This document shows positions 12,463 to 24,027 of a stretch of 64,000 nucleotides of DNA, one piece after another; the stretch's first letter is position 1; every line of letters begins with the position of its first letter. Source of the stretch: Biomphalaria glabrata (taxonomy: Eukaryota > Mollusca > Gastropoda > Planorbidae); contig NC_074719.1 in the NCBI RefSeq assembly GCF_947242115.1, forward strand, positions 45,136,884 through 45,200,883, given 5' to 3'. The position numbers were made by a program, and so were the translations under genes. The notes beneath the pieces were generated by a model. That model was not told the origin of the DNA and did no database searches. It worked only from the letters and a program-made list of their open reading frames with translations.

Positions 12463-12625
12463 TCATACACAAAGATAAAGGCACATTTCTAATTCCAAAT
12501 GCTAGGACAAATTCATTTAGTGCTCTTTCTTGCTGAATGACAGTGCATGGAACGGGTTGCCTGAATCAGCCAGAAAAAACTAGGGCTTAGTTGAGTTTAA
12601 ATATATTTAATTGACAGGAATGATT
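12463..12625 (+). mobile_element. LINE family L 3' fragment
   Basis: Degraded match to the L C-terminus: CACAAAGATAAAGGCACATT, CATGGAACGGGTTGCCTGA and a lost tail. Confidence 0.7.
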
Positions 12626-12892
12626 GAGTTACCATTAAAGCATTTTTTTTTAAAGAAACAAGTTATTTTATGATACAAGAACTATTCAGACAAAATGACA
12701 AATCAAGCTTTTCATCCATATTAGATTGTTTGACCTTATAAAGCTAACCTCTCCACATCTACTTCAGTACTTGTCTTTCAAGGATAAATAGGATGCTGAT
12801 GATCAACTAATTTAAAACAATGTAGGTTTTATTAGTGCACTGTCTGAGTCTGAGTTGAACTCCTATTGAAAAATCAGAGAAGGAAGGACTAG

Positions 12893-13090
12893 TCCTCCAG
12901 TAGTGCTCTGGCAAGAAACTTATCCATTCGGCGTAGTGCCTCGTAGCTACCATACAAGTCGAGTGACTGCTCAGACAGGTCCCCCCTTAGCTCGCGGAGC
13001 TGGGGACACTCGTACAAGACGTGCGACACTGTTTCGACTCTCTCTCCACAGTGACGGCATCAGGAGTCAAAGTTTGTGCTAGAGTCTGAG
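12893..13090 (-). mobile_element. LINE C-terminal zinc-knuckle fragment
   Basis: On the minus strand the translation reads CRHCGERVETVSHVLYECPQ, then LRELRGDLSEQSLDLYGSYE and a stop after ALLED. The CxxC...H...C pattern is typical of the segment after RNase H in I/Jockey-type LINEs, distinct from family N here. Confidence 0.7.
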
Positions 13091-13504
13091 AAAAGATTAT
13101 TCTTAGAATAGCTGCCGGGTTAGGCACTATGTACTCTAGACTGTCTGACAAACACTGCAAAACAAATAGTACTGATGCGGCAAAGAATCTTTAAATTTAC
13201 TAGTAATCAAGCAACTAAACTAATTGCAGATACCGGTAATGTTGAAATATACCTAGACTACAATGCATGCAATTCATACATAATCAATCGATTTAAACTG
13301 TCTAATAGACTTTTAATATCTTTTCACCATTCGAAAATAAAACTTTTCATCCATGTCATGCAGTCTTTCAGCAGTTCTATTGCCCTTTGTAGAAGCAACA
13401 GCACAATCTTACTGCTTAAAATCGACTGTATATATATGAATTTTATGTTTGTCATTTTTAGGTTTAAAAAAAACTCTACTGAGTGCTGATTATAATTAAT
13501 AATT

Positions 13505-13745
13505 AAGTGGGATGCGTGGTGGTGAGGCTATGTACGCTTGACTTTGCTTGGTTACCTAATGGTACTACCTATGAAGGGGGCTTGAGGCTCGAAACTCGAC
13601 TCGAGCAGAGTTGTGTTCACTGATCGCCTAAAGGCAGCGCTGAAAAACCTCCCAGTGGCCTACAAATGAGATTGGACCATAGCCATAGTGCTCAGAGCAT
13701 GTTATCAGCATCAAAGTAGCGCTATATATAAAAGCTATAATTTAA
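13505..13745 (+). repeat. SINE-C copy
   Basis: Same order as 10285-10545: GGGATGCGTGGTGGTGAGGC head, GGGCTTGAGGCTCGAAACTC box, GAGATTGGACCATAG and GCTATATATAAAAGC end. Confidence 0.8.
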
Positions 13746-13969
13746 TTTAATTTTTTTTTATACACTTTAATTAGAGATGCTGCACAGCAACACAATATAC
13801 ACTATGAATGTCGAACTACTAGAATACCCATGCTGCTGATCGCCCTCGGAATGAATAGCCACACAATCAGGCCAATTGAAAGGTCCAGCTGCTGCCTCAT
13901 TTCTTTCTCCACCATCACCAGATAACCAAGTCAAAGGCGGCATAGGCTGGTATTTGACTATTTCACACA

Positions 13970-14660
13970 CGGTAAAGTTGAGTTTACCCATGTGTAGATC
14001 TAATCTAGTAATATATATAATTATAAGACTAGTAGTAGTAGTGTCAGTGTGTAGTCTAGTCTCTAGCTGTGGCTGTATAGGACTAGAATTAGAATACATC
14101 TACTGATCTAGTCTAATCATTAGACTAGTCACTAGTAGTACAGTAGATCTAGAAGTATATCAAAAACTTTCAGTAGTTTCAGGTCTCTGTTTTTTATTTA
14201 AAACTATTTAATTAATTAAAAGTGTTTTTTTTTTTACCTTTAAATTTAAAGTTGATGTCTTCACTAGTGTCAGTAGAGTAGTAGATCTATAACTATTGAC
14301 GTATTGTCACTATTGAGAATAGTTACTAGATTCTAGATCTACTTCACTACACTTATACTTCTATATAACTTATTTATTATACTGTCACTGTGATTATTGT
14401 CACTACGACACAACTATTCAATTGTGACTGTGACTGAGTCAGTTACTTGGACTTGAGTTACTCAGTACACTTTTACACTACTGCCTACTCTTCACTCACT
14501 CACTGTCTTCACTGGTCTTCAGTTTCTACATATAGATCTAGATCTTTCTAAATGCAAGCATACACATAAGATAGACTCTAGTAGTGTCTCTAGAACTAGA
14601 CTAGATCTATATTTAATACACCATATCCATAGTCATAGAAATAGAAGGACATGATCTCTC
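13970..14660. repeat. CTAG/AGATCT-rich low-complexity tract
   Basis: Dense short words CTAG, AGATCT, TAGTAGTAG and ACTAG without a fixed period. Comparable tracts lie at 15600-15670, 23830-23990, 24340-24430, 42500-42720 and 43640-45120. The small open frames within it are not credible genes. Confidence 0.75.
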
Positions 14661-14989
14661 TTACTCTAGACTTAGAGATAAACAGCATAAACATTCAACT
14701 TTTGTTTCGTTTAGAGTAAATAGAGCTGGCCCATGTGGAAATAAGTTGCCAACTACTCAATCTCTTAGACTAGATTTTTTTTAGAGCAACACTTACCTAA
14801 ATAGGGATTGTCTATTTGACTATTCAAAAAACTTTAGTCATTTAAATCAAAACAGACATGAACATGCATTGATCTAAAAGCTTTGTGTTTACTTTTGGTA
14901 AGACGCATCCGTCATGTTATAGCTTTCTCAGTGGGTTATGGTCCCGTGTCCGATTTTCTTTTGTGAACTTTGAGGGAGGGGGTATCTGG

Positions 14990-15120
14990 TAGAATGTTTC
15001 CTAAGCTGCTTTCAGGGATTCAGCGAACACACCGTGACCTCCGTAACCCCTCGAAGGTGCCGACACAGCTCAGCTCGATTCTGGATTCGAACTCGAGCCC
15101 TCTTGATAGTAGCCAATCCG
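14990..15120 (-). repeat. SINE-C relic
   Basis: On the minus strand TTGGCTACTATCAAGAGGGC, GAGTTCGAATCC and a CGCTGAATCCCTGAAAGC stretch match the SINE-C head and body. Confidence 0.5.
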
Positions 15121-15867
15121 AGTTTTTAAAATCCCCCAAGATTATTTGAACGGAATATTGTTTTGATCCCATGAGTGTTTGTGTTATTTTCGATTCTTTT
15201 AATCGCAATGTCATCAAGGGCATAAAGATCCAGGCTTAAAATGATTCAACAATCTAAATTATTTTATAAATTAATATGACTAATTTAATAAGTAGACGTT
15301 TATATTAGATTAAAAAAAAACACGCAATTTATCTGCTATTTCATTATAAGAACGACGGATATGATAGATATTTAAAACAGGGAGCAAATCGGAGCTAGAA
15401 CTAGCTAATAGCTATATATCCAAGGGGAAGGCTTTTTTATATTAAAAAAATGGTATAACATCATCACGTTGAAAATCGAAATAAATTACCTACATTGGCA
15501 GCTTGGTTCTGTAAAATTCATAACCAATTTTAAATCCCACCAAAGGCAAGTATTTAAAAAAAATGTTCAGGTGAACAAAAACCGACATAGAATCGACAAA
15601 GGACTATCATGCTATCTAGATCTAGACCTAGAAATCTATTTTAGAATCTCAATCTAGATCTAGATTTAACTTTAAAAAAAAAAAAATCATCCAGGCTACC
15701 CGTCATCAGATCAGCCTATCTAGTTCCACCCATTTATGTCTATGGTTCCACCACTATACGTTTCCAAGGAAGCGCTTCAATGAGGCTACGGGAGATGCAA
15801 TTCTCAGTCTGTCAGTGAAGTGGCTAAATAGAGAACGTAAAATAATGGAATAATGGACCTGCCTCTC

Positions 15868-15985
15868 TCTTATCTTATAAAATTCAGACGTTACTTCACG
15901 TCACGCATCTAGTCGTTGGTTTTCCTGGCTGGCAGGCAGCTCCATTCCATGCTCTAATAGCACTAGGGAAGAATGAGCATTGAAA
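15868..15985 (-). mobile_element. LINE family L 3' end fragment
   Basis: Minus strand matches the family's last ~110 bp (CTAGTGCTATTAGAGCATGG, GTGACGTGAAGTAACGTC, TTATAAGATAAGAGAG). Confidence 0.8.
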
Positions 15986-16114
15986 GTTTATTATAAAGAT
16001 CCACTTATGAATGAAAATACCTATATAAAAAAAGCATGCTATATTTTAGAAGAAAGAAATAGAGTTCTTATCCCACTATCCCTTTATCCCACTATCGGTC
16101 AGAGTGTTACAAGA

Positions 16115-16645
16115 TCAGCTGTCGTCATCTTATCTTATCTTATATAATACAGACGTTACTTCAAAAACGAAGATGATTACGTCCTACGCGTCATGCATTT
16201 AGTCATGCATATTAACCAAAGACTTAAATTCTGCCAAGTCACTGGTTTTCCTGGCTGGCTCAGGCAACCTATTCCATGCTGTAATAGCACTAGGGAAGAA
16301 GGAGTATTTGTACAAATTTGTCCTAGCATATGGGATGAGGAATGTGCCTTTATCTTTGTGTCTTTCTGAGTATTTTATTAAATTTTGTTTTTGTATTTGA
16401 AGATTATGGTTCAGTGTTTTATGTATAGTTGCTACTTTACTTATGAGTCTTCTGTCCTGAAGGCTTTCTAAATTTAGTGATTTTACTAAAGGTGTTACTC
16501 TGGTTAAGTGTGAATATTCGTTTGTTATGAATCGCACTGCTCTATTTTGTGTCTGTTCCAGTTTCTTAATGTTATCTTGAGTTAAGGGGTCCCAAACGGA
16601 GGATGCATATTCTATTATTGGCCTAACCAAGGTCATCGAGAAGTA
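16115..16645 (-). mobile_element. LINE family L 3' half, minus strand
   Basis: A nearly continuous frame for LVRPIIEYASSVWDPLTQDN to LAEFKSLVNMHD, then ATAAGATAAGATAAG. Truncated at its 5' end near 16640; upstream coding in the same frame is unrelated. Confidence 0.88.
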
Positions 16646-17739
16646 CCGGTACATAGAAGTCCAATTCATAAACCGCTGGTCGTGAATGTGTATGTGTTTC
16701 GTGAGTGAATGTTGTTCGAATTTTTCATCCATATAGTTTTTGTAAAGTAGTTACGCTGAGGTTGTCAATTGTAGTCAAACTGAATTTCCATTTGATTGGA
16801 TCAATAAAATTATATCTTATCTTATAGGCTACATTTAGGTCTAATCTCAATTTCCTTTTTAAAAAAATATTTAATATGCATATTTTAGTTGTAAAAAGTG
16901 TATACTTTTGAGTTTGTGAAGGGCAAGGCCTTTGGTAGACGCGCTGACAAAAATACGGAGATGTACTTATACTTATTCCGAGCATAATACAGGCCTCAAG
17001 CGTACACCTCTTAATCACAACATTTTTGCCAGCGCCTTAAAAATGCGGAAAAAATGTTGTTTGGAAAAAAACAAACACTTTAAAGTTTCTGACACGTTGA
17101 AATTCGGATTATATATTTATCTCTTTTGTGGAGGCCCCTTTCTTGTGAATTCCCCGGGACTATAGCTTCACCTACCCTCCCTTAAATCCGGACCTGCGAA
17201 CCGTAACCGTAACAGTAGGGTAACGTTGGGCAGAACGCCCTTCGGGGTAAAAGGCCTTTCTTAATTTTTGTGCGAATGGCTTATTGGATGATTCAAATTA
17301 AGACTTCCTGAGATAGCTTACTTCCGTTCTTTTAATGCACATTGAGCTTGGTGTAGTAGCTTTTTCAAAGGACCTTCAATAATGAACTTGCAATGTAGAT
17401 GAAGATGATGTTAATGATTAGGCCTATAATGGTGATGATTTAGATTCTCAATAATCTTAAAGAAAAAAAAAAAAAGAATGGGAAATCACAAAAACAAACT
17501 TTATAGAAGAGAGAAAAGATTAAAGTTTCGAGAGCACCCTCTTTGCAAAGGTCGATTCCCTACAGCCATATCAAAGATACGCCGTTCCTCAAGGGACCGT
17601 TTCAAAAATGTCGAATCCCGCACGGTTAGCGTGGTAGGCTTTACAGAATGAAAATGGTGGACGATCCCGGTGTACTTGGCCATGTCTCCAGTCCGGAGTT
17701 TTGGAAATACTGGAAATAGTGGTGAGACACATAGACTGT

Positions 17740-17925
17740 ACATCAGGGCTGCCTGGTCGTGCGGTTTGCGCGCTGGACTGTCGTTCGGATTTATCGACGG
17801 TCGAGGGTTTTAAACCCTGCCCGCTCCCATCCCCCGTCGTCCTGCGGGAGGTTTGGACTAGGAAGTAAACTATCTTCAACTCTGAAGGAACATCCGAAAC
17901 ATGTAAAACATTTTACCAAACAACA
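17740..17925 (+). repeat. SINE-B copy
   Basis: Head CTGCCTGGTCGTGCGGTTTG with GCGCTGGACTG, B-box-like GAGGGTTTTAAACCCTGCCC, body CCCCGTCGTCCTGCGGGAGG and tail TCTGAAGGAACATCCGAAAC ATG. About 185 bp; one of the better copies. Confidence 0.85.
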
Positions 17926-18360
17926 AACATTTTTAGCATAGACACCTACTTGGACACCCTCACACAGAACTTTATTGGTCAGGCCAGTAGCGGCAGTCCT
18001 TGTTCGTTTTGCTGTCCTAAAGTTGCAATAGTCTTCTACTCAATATTCCCTGACAATTTTAAATAGGGAAAAAGCTCTCAAAAAAATGTAGATAAAATTA
18101 TTGTTTTGTTTTTTACTTCTCCATATTTTTAATAATTAACGTATGCTCTACTTAGATTAATTAATTTTGTTTGATATAGAAAATGGAAATAAATCTAATA
18201 GCACTGAGATATAAAGATGTAAATATAGGCCTATACATATTCCCCTTATATAAGCGTTTTTAAAAAGTTTTTTTTTAATATATTTTTTATTGTTTTCTTA
18301 TTCTTTTAGTTTTACTTACTTAGGCCTACTTTCCTCATTCTAATCTCAGCCCTCTGTATT

Positions 18361-18376
18361 TCTCTCTTTCTTTCTT

Positions 18377-18412
<36 letters not shown>
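18361..18412. repeat. (CTTT)n/(CT)n microsatellite
   Basis: Pyrimidine run of CTTT followed by CT dinucleotides. Confidence 0.9.
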
Positions 18413-18413
<1 letters not shown>

Positions 18414-19284
18414 ATTTGTCGAATTGTTTCTAGATTCATGTCGATTCTAAATAAGGCAAACAAAATAACTAAGAGCATTTTCTGGACTTTTAGACCAAAT
18501 CTTTGTATCTTTGTCTTTGGTACTGATCAAAGATTATCAAAAGATAGCGTCTTGACTAGTAAACAATTTTTTTTGTTGTAAATGGTATGCTATATTCCCC
18601 CCCCCCACCCCATTCAATCAACTTTTGGAAATATTATAATGAAATATTACAATTATTATTCATGAACACATATCCTATGGTTTAACACAATGATTATTTC
18701 GTGACTTTTCTGAAGAGGTATTGGGGTCAAATGTGAAATACAACGTAATGCATTTTTAAAGAATCTAAATGCTTAGAAAAACAAGTAAACAAAATATTTT
18801 GCCTAAATTTTTTTGTAATTATTTAGATATTAGCACTTTAATGCGCGTTTTAGGAACACTAAAATTTCACACTCTCGAAGCCATTCGAGAAAGGAGTTCC
18901 CTGACAACAAAAGGTTGACGACGTCATATTAGGGAAACTTTAGGTCACCTTAATTTAAGGCTTAGCCTCTTAGCGTTTATTATTAATTTATTAGTAGTTA
19001 AAGGTAACGGTAGCCTACCTATTTTTTTATTTTTTTTTTACAAAAAAGCATTGGTTTAACATACGTGTAACTTATGTCTAACATATAAGTAGCATATGTG
19101 TAACATCTATTCCCCCTTTTTTTCTATATTCCACTGCACAATCTGCACAATGACGCATTATAGATCTACAATTACAGATTTGAGTCTTAAACTAACGATG
19201 CAATCAACCAAAAAGTTTCTGAGTAAAGATAAAAATGACAGTGACAAATTCAAGGAATCTAGGTCAAAAATATCATTTCATGAC

Positions 19285-19605
19285 TAGGCCAAGACTTCCT
19301 GGTCTTGCGGCAAACGCTAATTGTAGTTCGGTTGTCTCGATGGTTCTGAGTCTGTACCCTGCCCGCTGCCCCCCCCCCCCCAACCCCGTCGTCTGCAGGA
19401 GGTTTGGAATTGGATCATCTTTAAATCTTCAGTAGATTATCTTCAACTGTGAAGAAACATCCGAAACATGTAAAACACTCGAAATATGTAAAGCACCCGA
19501 AACATGTAAAACACCCGAAACATGTAAAACTGTAAACATCCGAAACATATTAAACACACGAAACATGTAAAACATCCGAAACTTGTAAAACAAACATAGC
19601 TTCAT
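19285..19605 (+). repeat. SINE-B copy with a tandemly expanded tail
   Basis: SINE-B head and body to about 19450, then 6-8 imperfect repeats of the tail motif CGAAACATGTAAAACACC up to about 19600. The normal tail has this motif once. Confidence 0.75.
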
Positions 19606-19739
19606 TGTGAGAACATTAGTTTTCCCTCATCAGCGGTGTAGACCTAAACCTAGATTAACAATAATTATAGCCTAATTTTACAAAAACACTCCTAAACAAA
19701 GAAAACTATATGGCAAGCTCCCTTATTTGGAAACCATCG

Positions 19740-19935
19740 CGCCCCTTCTTCCCTAGTGCCATTAGAGAAGGTTGCCTGAGTCAGCCAAGAAAACCATCGA
19801 CTAAGCATAGTTTAAGTCATTGATAATCATGCATGACTAGATTGACACATGAAATGCGTAGGACGTAATTATATTCTTTTTTTTTTTTTTTTTTGAAGTA
19901 ACCTATGTAATAGATAGGTCTAAGATAAAATAAGT
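19740..19935 (+). mobile_element. LINE family L 3' fragment
   Basis: CCCCTTCTTCCCTAGTGCCA, then GCATGACTAGATTGACACATG and GCGTAGGACGTAAT; tail AGATAAAATAAG. Confidence 0.75.
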
Positions 19936-19939
19936 CATA

Positions 19940-21320
19940 TGAACGCTTCAACATTATAATGAGAAAGAAGCAGAAGAAGAAATACCCGTTATATTATAGC
20001 CTAGACCTATAAAAGAGCATTTTGTTTGGTATCTCAAACAAGGGAAAGAAATTTTAATTGACTGAAGTGGTGGTATAAGCTGAATTAGTCCCCTTTATTG
20101 TTTGTGGAAAGAAAAGTTTGCAAAGAAGCATAGAAATACAATATGAACTACGGACATCACCAATTCACGCCCAATCCAATTGCATTGAAAAGAACAACTA
20201 TTAATTAAACATAAACCGTCTTTTAAATATACTCTTTAAAATGGTTTATACGTATATGTATATAGAATACATATATTAGATATAACTTTTAAAAAATATA
20301 GAAATAAACAGGATTTCAGAAAACCCTTAGAGGAAAAAAAAATTTCTACCCACTTCTGGCTTAACGCATGATCCAAACTATTTAGATGTTCACTTCGACT
20401 TAATGTCAAAAATATAAAATAAAATTTAAAAAAAAAAGTTAAAAGTGTAGATTTAGTCAAATCACAGTTTGAGGTTCACTGTAATTATAGGCCTACGTCA
20501 TTTAACAGGGAATTGCGTTTACCTCTAGCTGACTTTGCCTTGGGATTTCCCACAAGATTTGTGGTTTGGACTGTTGGCTTAGAATATTGATACACTTCAT
20601 AGGCTTACTATTACACTAAAGAACACTAAATTCAATAAGCGACGCTGCCTCTGGACGCTGGATGCATCAGACTCTTTAATAACACACTCTCATTATACAC
20701 GCGTTAAACACAGGAAATACAATTTCATTCAGGTTTCCTTCAGTCGTAAAACTACTATGGTTCATCTCGAACATTTTTTTTCATGTGACTGCGAAGCCCT
20801 ATTTTGGAGAGACATCCCCTCCACATATATCGTTAAGGTGGCTTTCGCTTTAGTGGTAGAGGAACTTGCCATTTTTCGTAGGGCACGCTTTTCTTCCAGA
20901 GCTGAGGCCCATGTTTTTCGATGTCCATAGCTTTCTTGGTCACTGTCTCTCTACATCTAGTGCGGTATAGGGCTATAATGTCTTCCTAGTGGTCGGTATC
21001 AGCGTTCACAATATGAACTCTCTTACTAAGGGGAATAATTCAGCAACATTCACATAAACACAAAGTCAACATGGACTTGAGATTGGACAAAGACTTAATT
21101 AGCAGTTTAAGTCTCTAATTTAATATATGTATGTAAAAAAAAAAAAGGTGCCGGTACTCAGTGATGGATTGCCTAACTTTTAACAACTAATAAATTAATA
21201 ATAAACGTTAAAATACAAAGAAAAGTAATAATCTTTTACCACATTGAAAAAGGTGCCGGTATGCCGTACCGGTGCGTACCGTCACAAAAAAAGCACTGTA
21301 TGCCTATATATATATATATA
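19940..21320. other. No gene seen; one possible unidentified repeat
   Basis: Mostly AT-rich. The stretch about 20640-20980 has a higher GC content and an ordered look unlike its flanks, and may be a repeat whose family I cannot name. (TA)n at 21305-21324. Confidence 0.4.
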
Positions 21321-21324
21321 TATA

Positions 21325-21530
21325 TGAGAAAGCAAACAAAATTATTAATTACTTATAGTTAATTAACTAATTGGTTAATTTAAAAAAAATGATTATTGTG
21401 TTGTCTGGTAAATAAAATAATTATGCAAAATTTCAGCTTGATTGGGTGTCGGAGAAATAACGTGTACAAACTTTTCACCAGACAGAGTTAGACTGAGTTG
21501 ATGTAAGCTTTGTAAACATATTAGCCTATC
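21325..21530 (+). repeat. Interspersed repeat family D
   Basis: Shared order: AATTAACTAATT, a T/A run, AATTATGCAAAATTTCAGC TTGAT, GGAGAAATAACGTGTACAAA and CCAGACAGAG. Found again at 23075-23530, 28225-28615 and 32935-33080 (-). Confidence 0.7.
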
Positions 21531-21849
21531 TCCTTCTTGGTGAAGCTGATGGTCATGGTCTCAGAGCTGATAAAGGATCGGTTCGGGTTCGATCTGATTT
21601 AATCGGATATGATTTGGGTTTGAATCCGATTGGATTAAACAGCACCTTATCCGGGTTCTATTCAATCGACTATACTTTGAAGAATCTCTCTATATATATA
21701 GCCTACGTACATAAAATATAGACCTCTAGATCTTATAAATCGAAAATGATTATTTATAAATTCTATGATATATTATTATGTAGGCCGTAGCGGGGATGAC
21801 CGCATGTCTGAAGCAATCTTTCTTTTTTTCTTTTTTTTTTTTTGCAAGC

Positions 21850-22135
21850 TTATAAGAAGACGTCGTAGCAGAGCCCCCCTCCCTCAGTAAGCGCTATAAA
21901 GATCAACTCAGACGCCATTTTGCCCTCACCGACACAGAGGAAAGAAGCTGATGGGAGCAGATGGCCTCTGAAAGAGACAGTCGGAGACATACATTTGGGG
22001 CCCAGGTGAAAGCTATTTGTAAAAGACAGTTGCAGAAGTCGTCGGGAAAACGGAAAAATATGCAGGTCGCAACTTGTCTGTCGTGACCATGTGAAACTCT
22101 GCACTCATCCTCAATCTTCAGGATCGAAGACATTT
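21850..22135 (-). repeat. Repeat family X, copy 2
   Basis: Minus strand: GAAGATTGAGGATGAGTGCAG, TTTCACATGG, TTGCGACCTGCATATTTTTCC. It shares its opening with 1272-1720. The overlapping short frames on this strand are repeat-derived. Confidence 0.6.
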
Positions 22136-22183
22136 CCGATTCATTTCCGTTATTGATTATTATAGCTTTGATATCGCTTACTA

Positions 22184-22676
22184 GCTGTGATCAGGAGCGG
22201 ACTGGGTGTCAAAACCGGTCCGGGCATTTCAATATAATCAGGGCCATAAATTGCATATCATATGATGGTCATCCTATTGTTGTCCAACCTGTCCTCGAAA
22301 TCATTATGTTAAGTTTGAGTATCGATAACTGTACATATGCATAAATTGAGCTCTATATTTGTATAAGAAATATAGGCCTTATGTTGCTTTTTAATCGCCA
22401 AGTGTGTAGGTCCTAAAAGGATGACTTCTACTAGTAGTAGTAGTAGATCTGTCTATGGATGTAGAATATTACATTATTTTGAAAAATTTGTTAGGAGATA
22501 TTCTTCTTACACATGACGCTCAGAGGGCCCCTTTTATAAGATTGTTAAAGCTTTAACAATGTAATACATAATGGCATCCATGTGGCCCTTTCGGTGGCTC
22601 TACCGGTCCATTTAGGAACCGGCCCACCGGGCATTTGCCCGAATGCCCATATAGCCAGTCCGCCCCTGGCTGTGAT
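22184..22676. mobile_element. Non-autonomous hAT element with perfect 8-bp target duplication
   Basis: The element proper is 22192-22668 (477 bp). It starts CAGGAGCGGACTGG and ends with the inverted CCAGTCCGCCCCTG. It is flanked by identical GCTGTGAT copies at 22184-22191 and 22669-22676. The 8-bp duplication and CAG..CTG ends fit the hAT superfamily. No transposase. Confidence 0.88.
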
Positions 22677-22726
22677 CATATCACAAAACAGTAAGTGTTG
22701 ATACTTGGGACCATTAAGACGACATT

Positions 22727-22946
22727 CCGTAGATCAGCGGTTCTCAACCTTTTATGTTCGGCGACCCCTTTTCACAATCCCCCACTCTGCCGCGACCCCC
22801 CCCCCTCCCCGCACACACACATACAGCAATAGAAGACTAGACAATAACAATCCATATTTTGGATCGTCTTAGGCGACCCCTGGCAAATCGTCAATCGACC
22901 CCCCAAGGGGGTCGCGACCCACAGGTTGAGAACCCCTGCCGTAGAG
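22727..22946. mobile_element. Second non-autonomous hAT element, 204 bp
   Basis: 22735-22938, ends CAGCGGTTCTCAACC and GGTTGAGAACCCCTG. It is flanked by CCGTAGAT and CCGTAGAG (7 of 8 bases). The inner region is GACCCC-rich, the well-known hAT MITE type. A second copy is at 63549-63742. Confidence 0.9.
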
Positions 22947-23074
22947 TATGTCACATGGTAATACTACAGATAGATAGATCGATCCTTGATCTATTTATTT
23001 TTCTTTTGATCTAGTCTAGATTATTTAACAAACAAAATTTTAAAAAATAATAATTTTTAAAAAGCTTATCCAGG

Positions 23075-23530
23075 AGAAATAACTCGCACTTACATCTATA
23101 TGTATCTCAATAATGTAGACATTATTTCCCTTATTCAATCTCAAACAAAATAATAGTTGATTGATTAATAGTTTTTTTTTTTTTATTAATTCATGTTTTG
23201 TTGTTACAATAAATGATTATTTAATGTTTCAACTTGATCCGAGAATGGGTGTGAGAGAAATAATGTGAACAATTATCTAAAGGTACGAAACCAAACATAT
23301 TTAGCCGTACCTGTGAATACGGAAAGATTAATTTCCCTTGTTGGCAACAAACAAAATAATTAATTTCCAGTAATTAATTGACTAATTAAGTCTTTTTTTA
23401 TTGATTCATGTCTTTTCTATGCCAATGAATAATTGTGCAGTTTGAACTTGATCCGAGAATGTGTGTTAAAGAAATAATGTGCACCGGTACAAACTTTACT
23501 AGACAGACAAAATGGGTTGATTAGAACAAA
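23075..23530 (+). repeat. Family D repeat, head-to-tail dimer
   Basis: Two units (about 23075-23290 and 23320-23530), each with the ATTGATT, CAACTTGATCCGAGAATG and GAAATAATGTG core. Confidence 0.7.
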
Positions 23531-23745
23531 ATCTAATAAAATACTGAGAAAGACACAAAGATAAAGGTACATTCCTCGTTCCATATGCTAGGACAAATGC
23601 GTAGGCCTACAAATGCTCCTTCTTCTCTATAATAGTGCTATTATAGCTACCCAGGAAACAACTGACTTAGCAGAATTTGGGTCATTGGTTAATAAATATG
23701 ACTAAATACATGACGCGTATGACGTTGTCATCTATAGATTTGTAA
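23525..23745 (+). mobile_element. LINE family L 3' fragment
   Basis: GAAAGACACAAAGATAAAGG to ATGACGCGTATGACG; abuts the D dimer directly. Confidence 0.75.
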
Positions 23746-24027
23746 AAAAATAACAGCATTTTTATCTTCTTTCAAATCTTGGTATTTTCTGCGCCACCTT
23801 TCTTGTGTGATAGCATTTGATAGAGCTCTAAACGTGTCTATACTGCTATTGACCTAGAGCTAGATCACAGACCTATATATACTAGATCTATAGTCTATGT
23901 ATATCTCTACAGATCTAGGGCAAAACATTGGAAGATTGGTATTCTATATCTAGCCATTCTAGGGTATAGACTATCTCAATAGAATAATAAATCTGTTTAA
24001 TAACCTTTAGTCTTTAGGATTATTAAA

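Noticed and set aside
13767-14106. Two opposed open frames of 76-110 codons
   Set aside because: Low-complexity CTAG/TAG-rich sequence with no similarity or splice context.
20640-20980. GC-richer ordered stretch as a possible gene
   Set aside because: No long frame on either strand and no domain recognised; left as an unidentified repeat candidate.
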